Below, one piece after another: positions 7,761 to 13,679 of a stretch of 14,221 nt of DNA. The position numbers were made by a program, and so were the translations under genes. The DNA comes from JAJVIP01 sp964405835. Its GTDB lineage: Bacteria; Elusimicrobiota; Elusimicrobia; F11. The notes under the pieces were generated by a model that searched no databases, was not told where the DNA came from, and worked only from the letters and a program-made list of their open reading frames with translations. Within the stretch, counting starts at the first letter, position 1. Every line of letters begins with the position of its first letter. The DNA lies in contig CAYOPN010000052.1 of assembly GCA_964405835.1 (NCBI GenBank), positions 1 through 14,221 on the forward strand, given 5' to 3'.

Positions 7761-8324
7761 ATGAAAAACCTGATTTATAAATTGTCCTTACTTGTGGTCG
7801 CGATGATGGCGGGATTGTGGGTCGCGATTCCCTCCAATGCAGAGGATGTCGCCGCTGGAGTGGATGTGATGGTTACCGACAAAGAAGCCGAAACCGCAGA
7901 AGCCGCCGCAGAAAAACCCAAAGAAGAAGCGGTCGTTGAAGAAGTCGCTCAACCGGTTAGGCCGGCCCGTACAACCAAGCGGATTGACCGGGCCGATGCA
8001 TTTCTTGCCGGACCCGATTGGGATTTTGATGGGTTTGTCGCCGGCGGACAGGATTCTGTTGTGCGCAGCATGTTTTACTTGAACGATCTCGTTTACATCA
8101 ATATTGGTTCTCAACATGGCGTTGGTACCGGAGACAAGATCGGGATTTATAAAAGAGGTGATCGCGTCCGTGATCCCCAGACAGGAAAATTCATCGGGTA
8201 CGAAGTCCGCCGCGCCGCCATTGCCCGCGTGAGTGACCGGGTAGAAGATGAAGTGGCATCCATTCGCATCACCAACACGTTTGAGCCCGTAGAGATAGGG
8301 GATTTGGTCCGCCGGGAGCAATGA
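7761..8324 (+). CDS. Secreted protein with FlgT-C-like domain
   Basis: The 187-residue protein has a Sec signal peptide: MKNLIYK, a hydrophobic core to about 24, and probable cleavage after Ala27 (SNA-ED). Residues 28-72 are a low-complexity, Ala/Glu/Lys/Pro-rich linker likely to be disordered. Residues ~100-187 resemble the C-terminal domain of flagellar assembly protein FlgT and related envelope proteins: VYINIGSQHGVGTGDKIGIY, RDPQTGKFIGYE, then IARVSD and EPVEIGDLVRRE. This is a small beta-barrel-like fold with a GVxxGD-type turn. No flagellar genes are present, so a flagellar role is not supported; a periplasmic scaffold or cell-wall-associated role is more likely. The stop overlaps the next start as ATGA, implying translational coupling with the TPR protein. 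The resemblance is my recognition, without alignment. Confidence 0.75.
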   Translation: MKNLIYKLSLLVVAMMAGLWVAIPSNAEDVAAGVDVMVTDKEAETAEAAAEKPKEEAVVEEVAQPVRPARTTKRIDRADAFLAGPDWDFDGFVAGGQDSVVRSMFYLNDLVYINIGSQHGVGTGDKIGIYKRGDRVRDPQTGKFIGYEVRRAAIARVSDRVEDEVASIRITNTFEPVEIGDLVRREQ

Positions 8325-8710
8325 ATCCGCTCGCGAAATTTCTTCTTACCGTAGGCGTGTTGTATGCCGGTGGAAAGTACGGAGTTGGTTACATGCTCTC
8401 CAGTGATTTTGAAGTATACGCCGATCGAACGAAAGCCCCTTGGACCTGCCACCTTGAGAATATGTACGGAAACCTCCATTACATGAGAGACGATTTTGAT
8501 AAGGCCATCATGCGATATTCCCATACGCTGAACCGTTGCCCGGAGTCCGAGATGGCCCAGGATGCTGAGTTTGAAATTGCGCGTTGCTTAGAAGCCAAGA
8601 AAGACAAAGTGGCCGCCTATCAGGCCTATGTAGAGTTCACAAAGAAGTATCCGGGTACGCACAAGGCGAAAATCGCGGACAAAGCCGCTGAAATTTTGCA
8701 CGGTAACTAA
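8321..8710 (+). CDS. Small membrane-anchored TPR protein
   Basis: The 129-residue protein has a hydrophobic N-terminal segment with small-residue spacing (FLLTVGVLYAGGKYGVGYML, 7-26). No lipobox is present, so it is probably an uncleaved anchor. Residues 41-126 look like two to three tetratricopeptide helices of the BamD/YbgF tol-pal type: YGNLHYMRDDFDKAIMRYS, AEFEIARCLEAKKDKVAAYQ and FTKKYPGTHKAKIADKAAEI. This suggests a periplasmic protein-binding partner. The ATG overlaps the stop of the secreted FlgT-C-like protein by four bases (ATGA), so the two are probably made in a coupled way and may work together. No specific function is recognised. Confidence 0.8.
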   Translation: MNPLAKFLLTVGVLYAGGKYGVGYMLSSDFEVYADRTKAPWTCHLENMYGNLHYMRDDFDKAIMRYSHTLNRCPESEMAQDAEFEIARCLEAKKDKVAAYQAYVEFTKKYPGTHKAKIADKAAEILHGN

Positions 8711-8721
8711 CCTCTTTTCAC

Positions 8722-8749
8722 CCCTCCAATAAAACTTGCCCATGGAGGG
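8722..8749 (+). promoter_or_regulatory. Inverted repeat able to mask the dprA ribosome-binding site
   Basis: CCCTCC at 8722-8727 is exactly complementary to the strong Shine-Dalgarno sequence GGAGGG at 8744-8749, which lies 5 bases before the dprA ATG. The intervening loop is 16 bases. In a transcript this could pair and hide the site, lowering dprA translation unless it is opened. The complementarity is seen directly; the regulatory effect is inference. Confidence 0.3.
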
Positions 8750-8754
8750 TTTCT

Positions 8755-9855
8755 ATGTCCAAAGAACATCACGCAGCGCTGTTACTTAATTCCATCCCTG
8801 AAATCGGTCCCGCCCGTTTTCAATCCTTGCTCAAGGTTTTTCCGAGTTGTGCCGCCGCTTTGGAGGCCGGCGTCAAATCGTGGATGACGGTTCCGTTATT
8901 CGACACCAATACCATTAATAATATTGAAGCCAACTTGCCCGCTTCGTACCGGAGCGCTGAAGAAGATTGGAACCTTGTCCAAAAAACCGGCACGCGCCTT
9001 TATTTTTCTCATATGGGGGAATATCCGCCGCTGCTTTCGCAGATTGTTTATCCGCCGCCGGTTCTTTATGTTCAGGGTGGAAATATCAGCGAAGGCGTCC
9101 CGGCCATCGCGTTGGTGGGAAGTCGGCGTTGCAGTTATTACGGAGAGAAGATGGCTTGCCGGATCGCGGCGGAACTCGCGGAAGCCGGTGTTACCACGGT
9201 CAGTGGGCTCGCGCGCGGCATTGATACGGTTGTCCACAAATCGACATTGCAGAGCGGTGGAAAAACCTGGGCCGTCATCGGTTCGGGTCTTGCGCAGATT
9301 TATCCGCCAGAGAACAAACCGTTGGCAATAGAAATAGAAAAAGCCGGCGCACTTATCAGCGAATTCCCAATGATGACGCGACCGTTTCCAAGCCATTTTC
9401 CCCGCCGCAATCGAATCATTGCCGGCATAACGCGTGGGACGGTCGTTATTGAAGGGGGAGAGAAAAGCGGGTCTCTTATCACGGCACGTTTAGCGGCAGA
9501 GGAAGGCCGGGACGTTTTCGCGGTACCCGGTCCGGCAACATCAACATTGAGTATTGCTCCGAACCGTCTGCTTCAATCGGGGGCTTGCCTAGTCCAATCG
9601 GCCGATGATATCTTGATGGAAATTGGGTTGCCCCCAAAACGGGTCGGCGTATCATTGGAAGAGTTGATCGATTCGGAAAAAATCCCCGAACATTATCGGT
9701 CGCTGCTAGGTATTTTAGGGGAAGAGCCGGTGTCCCGGGAATTTTTGGCGCAAAGGTTGAACCGGGAAGCAAGTCAGTTATCCTCCTTATTATTAGAAAT
9801 GGAATTGAAAGGTTTGATTCGTTCTGTTTCTGGAGGAGGCGTGCTTAGAACTTGA
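8755..9855 (+). CDS. dprA: DNA-processing protein DprA (Smf)
   Basis: The 366-residue protein is a full-length DprA. Residues 1-65 form the N-terminal helical SAM/HhH-like domain. Residues ~80-290 are the Rossmann-like core: VGSRRCSYYG (121-130), SGLARGIDT (150-158), FPRRNRIIAG (215-224), EKSGSLITARLAAEEGRDVF (236-255) and the VPG loop. Residues ~315-366 are the C-terminal winged-helix (DprA_WH) domain. DprA binds incoming single-stranded DNA in the cytoplasm and loads RecA during natural transformation. The start is fixed by GGAGGG 5 bases upstream. The usual GIDTxAH is GIDTVVH here, a mild variation. topA follows 24 bases after the stop, as in many bacteria. Confidence 0.97.
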   Translation: MSKEHHAALLLNSIPEIGPARFQSLLKVFPSCAAALEAGVKSWMTVPLFDTNTINNIEANLPASYRSAEEDWNLVQKTGTRLYFSHMGEYPPLLSQIVYPPPVLYVQGGNISEGVPAIALVGSRRCSYYGEKMACRIAAELAEAGVTTVSGLARGIDTVVHKSTLQSGGKTWAVIGSGLAQIYPPENKPLAIEIEKAGALISEFPMMTRPFPSHFPRRNRIIAGITRGTVVIEGGEKSGSLITARLAAEEGRDVFAVPGPATSTLSIAPNRLLQSGACLVQSADDILMEIGLPPKRVGVSLEELIDSEKIPEHYRSLLGILGEEPVSREFLAQRLNREASQLSSLLLEMELKGLIRSVSGGGVLRT

Positions 9856-9861
9856 CGCAGT

Positions 9862-9870
9862 TGTTACAAT
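9862..9870 (+). promoter_or_regulatory. Extended -10 promoter of topA
   Basis: TG at 9862-9863, one base, then TACAAT at 9865-9870 form an extended -10 element; no convincing -35 is present at 17-18 bases. The ATG of topA starts only 9 bases after the hexamer, so a transcript from here would have about three leader bases. topA has no Shine-Dalgarno sequence, which agrees with near-leaderless translation. topA may also be read from dprA transcripts. Confidence 0.4.
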
Positions 9871-9879
9871 GCGCGACCC

Positions 9880-12045
9880 ATGGATGCCCTCGTAATAGTT
9901 GAGTCACCTACAAAAGAACGGACAATCGGCAAATTTCTTTCCAAGAAATTTCTCGTTAAAAGTTCTTATGGCCACGTTCGCGACCTTCCGCAACGCAAAC
10001 TTGGCGTCGATATTGACCATGATTTTGAACCCAGTTACGTCATTCTCCCGCGCGCCAAAAAACTCCTTCCCGAACTAAACAAGGCCGCCAAACAAGCGAA
10101 AACGATTTTTCTGGCGACGGACTACGACCGCGAAGGCGAAGCAATCGCTTGGCATTTGGTGCAGATGCTGAAAGTCCCGCCCGAAAAATTAAAACGGATC
10201 ACGTTCCATGAAATCACGCCCGAAGCCATCAAGGCCGCGCTCGCTGAGCCACGTGCGCTTGATTCCAACCTTGTGGATGCGCAGGTCGCCCGCCGTGTAC
10301 TGGATCGTCTTGTCGGATACAAACTGTCACCGCTGTTGTGGAGAAAGGTTAAGCGGGGATTGTCTGCCGGGCGGGTGCAGTCGGTGGCGGTGCGCATCAT
10401 CTGCCAACGCGAGTCCGAGATCGAAAAATTTGTTCCACAGGAATACTGGAGCGTCTCTGTCTTGCTGGAAAAACCGGGGCACCCGCCGTTCTGGGCAAAT
10501 ATATATTCCAAAGGCACGCACCGCTTCAATCGGCTCGAACTGAATTCCAAAGAAGTTGTTGATGAAATTTTATCGGGGTTGGATTCCGCCAAGTACGGGG
10601 TCTCCAAGATTGAGGCAAAGGAACGCCGCCGCCAGCCACCGGCCCCATTTACGACCGCCTCTCTACAGCAAGAGGCGTCGCACCGGCTCAGTTTCCGTGC
10701 GCAACGCACGATGATTGTCGCCCAGCAATTGTACGAAGGTATCGCTCTTGCAAATGGAGAGACCGTTGGTCTCATTACATATATGAGGACCGACTCGACT
10801 TTTATAGCGCAGGCCGCGCAAGTGGAAGCCGCAAAATATATTCAGGAAAAATTCGGCAAAGATTTGCTACCTCCGAAAACGCGCGTGTTCAAGACCAAGG
10901 CCAAGGGCGCCCAGGAAGCACACGAAGCCATCCGGCCAACTTCCGCGATGCGCGACCCCGAAAGCGTTAAAAATTATTTATCGCCGGAGCAGTTTCGTCT
11001 CTACAAACTTATTTGGGACCGCTTTATAGGCAGCCAGATGGCCGACGCTATTTATGACACGATGACCGTCGATATTGCTGCAGCGCCGTCCCCTTATGTG
11101 TTTCGATCAAGCGGTCGTACTTTGAAATTTGCCGGTTTCTTAACGCTGCAAGGAAAGAGCGACCAGCCGGTCGAAGCCGATGCGCCGAAAGACGCAGAGG
11201 AATCCGATAAAGAAGAAATGTTGCCCCCGCTCAAAGTTGGTGACGCCCTCAACAAAAAAGAATTGAAGCCTGAGCAACATTTCACCGAGCCGCCGCCTCG
11301 TTTCAACGAAGCGAGCCTGGTCAAGACCATGGAAGAGCTCGGCATCGGCCGCCCGTCCACTTATGCTCCTATTATTCAGACAATCCTTGGCCGCGGTTAC
11401 GTTCGGTTTGAGGAAAGGCGCTTTATTCCCACCGAATTGGGAAAAACGGTCGACCAGCAGCTGGTCGAAAACTTTTCCGAGATCGTGGACGTGAATTTTA
11501 CTGCGAGCCTCGAAAGTCAGCTCGACAACGTCGCCGATGGCGGGGCCAAATGGCAATCGGTGATCCGCAATTTCTGGAACCCTTTCTCGAAGAAACTGGC
11601 CAGCGCCGAGACCGATATGAAAGTGACCAAGCCCAAAGTGCAGATGACTGACGTCAAATGCGACAAGTGCGGCAACATGATGGTCATCCGCGAAAGCCGT
11701 TTTGGACGTTTCTTGGCGTGCTCGACGTATCCCGCCTGTAATTTTAAAGCGTCAATCGATAAAGAAGGAAACGTGGTGAAACCCGAAGAGACCGGCGAGG
11801 CCTGCCCCCTATGCACCAAACCGATCATCTCGCGCATGGGCCGCCGCGGAAAATTTCTTGCATGTTCCGGTTATCCGGATTGCAAGTTCACAAAGTCAAT
11901 TGCGACCGAGAAGTCGTCGCCTCAGCCAACCGGAGAGAAGTGCGAGAATTGCGGAAAAGACATGGTCATGAAGCGCGGGCGTTTCGGCGAATTCATGGCG
12001 TGCTCCGGTTACCCCGCCTGCAAAACCATTAAAAAAGCCGCATAA
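9880..12045 (+). CDS. topA: DNA topoisomerase I (type IA)
   Basis: The 721-residue protein is a complete bacterial type IA topoisomerase, which relaxes negative supercoils by a single-strand break. The Toprim domain starts at residue 2 (ALVIVESPTK) and has the metal-binding motif ATDYDREGE (79-87, with D81, D83 and E87). The active-site tyrosine is Tyr301 in GLITYMRTDS. The conserved EELGIGRPSTYAPII segment follows. The C-terminus carries three four-cysteine zinc ribbons of the CxxC...CxxYPxC type, starting near residues 594, 642 and 688. All catalytic motifs are intact. Acidic and lysine-rich spacers near 425-460 are mildly low in complexity. The gene follows dprA at 24 bases, a common arrangement. 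Confidence 0.98.
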   Translation: MDALVIVESPTKERTIGKFLSKKFLVKSSYGHVRDLPQRKLGVDIDHDFEPSYVILPRAKKLLPELNKAAKQAKTIFLATDYDREGEAIAWHLVQMLKVPPEKLKRITFHEITPEAIKAALAEPRALDSNLVDAQVARRVLDRLVGYKLSPLLWRKVKRGLSAGRVQSVAVRIICQRESEIEKFVPQEYWSVSVLLEKPGHPPFWANIYSKGTHRFNRLELNSKEVVDEILSGLDSAKYGVSKIEAKERRRQPPAPFTTASLQQEASHRLSFRAQRTMIVAQQLYEGIALANGETVGLITYMRTDSTFIAQAAQVEAAKYIQEKFGKDLLPPKTRVFKTKAKGAQEAHEAIRPTSAMRDPESVKNYLSPEQFRLYKLIWDRFIGSQMADAIYDTMTVDIAAAPSPYVFRSSGRTLKFAGFLTLQGKSDQPVEADAPKDAEESDKEEMLPPLKVGDALNKKELKPEQHFTEPPPRFNEASLVKTMEELGIGRPSTYAPIIQTILGRGYVRFEERRFIPTELGKTVDQQLVENFSEIVDVNFTASLESQLDNVADGGAKWQSVIRNFWNPFSKKLASAETDMKVTKPKVQMTDVKCDKCGNMMVIRESRFGRFLACSTYPACNFKASIDKEGNVVKPEETGEACPLCTKPIISRMGRRGKFLACSGYPDCKFTKSIATEKSSPQPTGEKCENCGKDMVMKRGRFGEFMACSGYPACKTIKKAA

Positions 12046-12087
12046 AAAAAGAGGGCCCACCGCCGTCCCCTCCTACGTGGTGAGCCC
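12044..12087 (-). terminator. Intrinsic terminator reading on the minus strand
   Basis: GGGCCCACC (12053-12061) pairs with GGTGAGCCC (12079-12087) with one mismatch, around a 17-base loop. On the minus strand the stem is followed by CTC and seven or more Ts (12050 down to 12044), overlapping the topA stop codon. On the + strand there is no T-run after the stem, so it does not look like topA's own terminator. It would stop minus-strand transcripts (the queC-like operon or the candidate small RNA) before they run antisense into topA. Confidence 0.6.
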
Positions 12088-12115
12088 CCTTGCTTGTTGG
12101 ATGTTCTTAACAAGT
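12044..12115 (-). ncRNA. Candidate small RNA of about 72 nucleotides
   Basis: On the minus strand, TATAGT (12127 down to 12122) looks like a -10 and would start transcription near 12115. The product would end at the T-run at 12050-12044. It would hold two hairpins: CTTGTT/AACAAG around a 10-base loop (about 12113 to 12092), then the terminator hairpin. The terminator's long loop contains AGGAGGGG on the minus strand, exposing GGA motifs. The loop could bind an anti-Shine-Dalgarno sequence or a CsrA-type protein, but this is speculation. It resembles no RNA family I recognise. The region could instead be only a 3' end of the queC-like operon. Confidence 0.3.
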
Positions 12116-12146
12116 GCGTGCACTATAGCGGAGCCAACCTCATTTT

Positions 12147-12177
12147 AGTGTAAGGCGAGTGTAAGGGATTTGTAAAT
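12147..12177. repeat. Three direct TGTAA units at 11-bp spacing (possible response-regulator site)
   Basis: TGTAA begins at 12149, 12160 and 12171. The first two are part of a longer identical unit, AGTGTAAGG (12147-12155 and 12158-12166). Read on the minus strand this is TTACA-N6-TTACA-N6-TTACA. Relative to the proposed minus-strand start near 12115, the units lie at about -38, -49 and -60, overlapping the -35 zone. Known OmpR/PhoB/PhoP-type regulators bind direct repeats with about 11-bp period in this position. Spacing is seen; the regulator is inferred. Confidence 0.45.
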
Positions 12178-12192
12178 TCTTCGACGGAAGAA
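12177..12192. other. Short hairpin in the topA-queC intergenic region
   Basis: TTCTTC and GAAGAA pair perfectly around a GACG loop. No proper T-run follows on either strand (only TTT on the minus strand), so it would be at best a weak terminator for the minus-strand queC-like gene. A nearby self-complementary TTCTTAAGAA lies at about 12203-12212. Confidence 0.3.
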
Positions 12193-12242
12193 ACACGTAA
12201 AACTTCTTAAGAAACGATTAATTTTTTTCGGTCCGGCCTGCG

Positions 12243-12911
12243 TTATTTCGGTTTGTGTTGATTTATGTAGGTGGTTTTATCGACGCGGCCCGCTGCGCGA
12301 AACGCTTTTTTCCGCTCGGCGCATTTGTTGCAGAGGCCGCAGTGGCGGTTATTTTTTGGGTTGATGCACGAAAAAGAAAGATGAAGCGGCAGGTCCGGGT
12401 TCTTCCGGAGAATCATCATTTTTGTTGAGTTCCGGAACGGCACGTCGATTTTTATTGCATGACGAAAACTTTTTTTCAGAAGTTTCTCGGCCGTAAGAAA
12501 AAATTTGGGCGTCGCATCAGGAAACGGATTTCCTTTTAATGTTGCCAGCGCCAATCGCCAAACATTTTTTGATGAGAGGGCAAGCAGCGCTTTGATGATA
12601 AGCAACAGATTTCGCGCCGGGAGAAAAACTTTATCATCGGTGCTATGTGCGTTGGGCGTGCGCCCCGTAAAACTCCAATTGCTGGCGTAAGCGCCCTCGA
12701 GAAGCAACCGGACCGTGAGGAGCGGCCTTACCTTCCGGGTTCCCAACGCTCTTAGAAATTTTTTAGCCCACTTTTTTTCAGATTTCTCCCATGGAAGACC
12801 GCATTGAATATAGACGGGGGTGATTTCGTGGCCTTGTTTGAGAAGCTCGCCGATGAGCGCAGAGCTGTCCAGTCCTCCGGAATAAAGCACGCCAATTCTT
12901 CTTCCTTTCAT
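12243..12911 (-). CDS. queC: QueC-like 7-cyano-7-deazaguanine (preQ0) synthase family protein
   Basis: The 222-residue protein is an adenine-nucleotide alpha-hydrolase of the PP-loop ATPase type. It has the PP-loop SGGLDSS at 11-17, FLPARN in the middle (compare PxRN in QueC), and a four-cysteine zinc motif near the C-terminus: SCINPKNNRHCGLCNKCAER. QueC converts 7-carboxy-7-deazaguanine to preQ0 with ATP and ammonia, a step in queuosine or archaeosine synthesis. The segment LKGNPFPDATPKFF suggests a QueC subgroup, so the exact substrate is less sure. The reading frame extends upstream to 12962, but that would overlap folB; the ATG at 12911 gives family length and sits 7 bases after the folB stop. 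No Shine-Dalgarno sequence is seen, so translation may depend on folB coupling. QueD, QueE and FolE are not in the window. Confidence 0.82.
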   Translation of the reverse strand: MKGRRIGVLYSGGLDSSALIGELLKQGHEITPVYIQCGLPWEKSEKKWAKKFLRALGTRKVRPLLTVRLLLEGAYASNWSFTGRTPNAHSTDDKVFLPARNLLLIIKALLALSSKNVWRLALATLKGNPFPDATPKFFLTAEKLLKKSFRHAIKIDVPFRNSTKMMILRKNPDLPLHLSFSCINPKNNRHCGLCNKCAERKKAFRAAGRVDKTTYINQHKPK

Positions 12912-12918
12912 TGCGGTA

Positions 12919-13278
12919 TCAGTTCGATTTTTCCCGGTAAATGTTCGCGCCGACATTTTCAATGCCGGAGAAGACTTTCTTGCCCACTTTTACCTCGACG
13001 CCATGGATCAAAGGGTTTTTAAGGACGGTCTCAGCGATTATTTCTGCGATTCTCTCGACCAAAACAAAGGATTGGGACGATCCAACTTTCTTTATGTTTT
13101 CGATGACGGCCGCGTAATCGACGGTATCGTTGAGGGAATCGGATAGTCCGGCTTTGGCGAGCGGCGTTTCCAGCCGGAGAGACACTTTAAGTACCTGGGG
13201 GAAGGCCCGTTCCTCGACGGTGGTGCCTACGCGACAAGGAAGCTCCATGTTTTCGACGAATAGAAAGTCGTGTTTCAG
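12919..13278 (-). CDS. folB: Dihydroneopterin aldolase (FolB), probable CTG start
   Basis: With the CTG start the protein has 119 residues, the usual FolB length. FolB cleaves 7,8-dihydroneopterin to 6-hydroxymethyl-dihydropterin in folate synthesis. Recognisable parts are VGTTVEERAFPQ (17-28, with Glu22/23 in the substrate-site position), SLNDTVDYAAV (Tyr55), FVLVERIAE (Glu75) and VKVGKKVFSG with Lys100 as probable catalytic lysine. The first in-frame ATG, at 13248, would lose the first beta strand (DFLFVEN). The codon CTG at 13278-13276 lies 5 bases after a strong AAAGGAG, and no ATG, GTG or TTG lies between it and the upstream stops, so CTG is the best start. It is followed after 7 bases by the queC-like gene. 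Assignment to FolB rather than a related tunnelling-fold enzyme such as FolX is likely but not proven. Confidence 0.85.
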   Translation of the reverse strand: MKHDFLFVENMELPCRVGTTVEERAFPQVLKVSLRLETPLAKAGLSDSLNDTVDYAAVIENIKKVGSSQSFVLVERIAEIIAETVLKNPLIHGVEVKVGKKVFSGIENVGANIYREKSN

Positions 13279-13283
13279 AAATT

Positions 13284-13290
13284 CTCCTTT
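13284..13290 (-). promoter_or_regulatory. Strong ribosome-binding site that decides the folB start
   Basis: AAAGGAG on the minus strand (13290 down to 13284) lies 5 bases before the CTG at 13278 and 35 bases before the first ATG at 13248. That distance is far too long for the ATG, so the site supports CTG initiation. Confidence 0.6.
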
Positions 13291-13307
13291 ACAAATATGT
13301 TGCGGTT

Positions 13308-13313
13308 ATTATA
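13308..13313 (-). promoter_or_regulatory. -10 element of the folB-queC operon
   Basis: A perfect TATAAT reads on the minus strand from 13313 to 13308. The -35 region at 16-18 bases spacing is poor (TTTCGG). Transcription would start near 13301 and give a leader of about 23 bases that includes the AAAGGAG site. Confidence 0.5.
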
Positions 13314-13391
13314 TGAATGCTGCGTCGCACCCGAAACACCATTGATCTTTTGATGCATACAACGAAGTGGCATTATCACAAAACTTAGTTC

Positions 13392-13420
13392 TTGACTCAG
13401 TTTTTACTTTAAGCTACATT
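13392..13420 (+). promoter_or_regulatory. rRNA operon promoter
   Basis: TTGACT (13392-13397) and TACATT (13415-13420) are separated by exactly 17 bases. AT-rich sequence lies just upstream and could act as an UP-like element. It is the best + strand promoter between folB and the 16S rRNA, and would make a leader of about 420 bases. Confidence 0.6.
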
Positions 13421-13440
13421 CCGCATCCCAAAATCAATTT

Positions 13441-13479
13441 CCCCGCAAAGGCGGTATTGCTTTGCGAGGCCATTTTTTT
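13441..13479 (+). promoter_or_regulatory. boxB-like hairpin with T-run before boxA
   Basis: CGCAAAG (13444-13450) pairs with CTTTGCG (13460-13466) around a 9-base loop, with further CC/GG pairs outside. Seven Ts follow at 13473-13479. It has the form of an intrinsic terminator, but it stands where rrn leaders usually carry boxB, directly before boxA. It may act as an attenuator overcome by antitermination, or simply as boxB. Confidence 0.5.
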
Positions 13480-13490
13480 GTTCTTTGACA
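13479..13490 (+). promoter_or_regulatory. boxA rRNA antitermination element
   Basis: TGTTCTTTGACA closely matches the bacterial boxA consensus (TGYTCTTTRAMA). In RNA it is the known binding site of NusB-S10 (NusE), which assembles the rRNA antitermination complex. Position in the rRNA leader agrees. The embedded TTGACA is therefore not read as a promoter; no -10 follows at the right distance. Confidence 0.65.
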
Positions 13491-13505
13491 TAGACACCAT
13501 AAACG

Positions 13506-13536
13506 CGTTCCGATCCATTTGACGATGGTAGGAACG
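13506..13536 (+). other. Leader hairpin after boxA
   Basis: CGTTCC (13506-13511) pairs with GGAACG (13531-13536). An inner CCAT/ATGG helix (13515-13518 with 13525-13528) continues the stem after a small internal loop. A further hairpin follows at 13543-13557 (CCATA/TATGG). Confidence 0.45.
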
Positions 13537-13582
13537 TACTTGCCATAGTCAATATGGATAAGTGCGCAAGCGGGCGAGTGCC

Positions 13583-13613
13583 CTTGACGCTGATGCAAAT
13601 CAGCAGGATCAAG
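13583..13613 (+). other. Leader hairpin with GCAA tetraloop
   Basis: GCTGAT (13589-13594) and ATCAGC (13599-13604) pair perfectly around GCAA, a stable GNRA tetraloop. An outer CTTGA/TCAAG helix (13583-13587 with 13609-13613) closes it beyond an internal loop. Confidence 0.5.
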
Positions 13614-13629
13614 AGCCTCTAATTAATGG

Positions 13630-13668
13630 CCAGACAGACCGTCTGGTTATATTTGGTGTGTGTATAAC
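13630..13668 (+). other. Two adjoining leader hairpins
   Basis: CCAGAC (13630-13635) pairs with GTCTGG (13641-13646) around five bases. GTTATA (13646-13651) then pairs with TATAAC (13663-13668). They share base 13646, so they could exclude or stack on each other. Confidence 0.4.
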
Positions 13669-13679
13669 GATGGAACAAA

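Noticed and set aside
10122..10775. Open frame of 217 codons on the minus strand
   Set aside because: It is antisense to the conserved core of topA and rich in Arg, Ser and Cys, as shadows often are.
12044..12087. Hairpin as the topA terminator
   Set aside because: The T-run is on the minus-strand side of the stem; on the + strand the stem is followed by CCTTGCTTG without a T-run.
12912..12962. Upstream start for the queC-like gene (17 extra residues)
   Set aside because: It would overlap the end of folB and adds residues unlike the family; Met at 12911 gives the standard beginning just before the PP-loop.
13485..13490. TTGACA read as a second rRNA promoter
   Set aside because: No -10 hexamer follows at 16-18 bases, and the hexamer is part of a good boxA match.
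13409..13612. Open frame of 67 codons on the minus strand in the rRNA leader
   Set aside because: It covers boxA and several leader hairpins, has no ribosome-binding site and no recognisable protein features.
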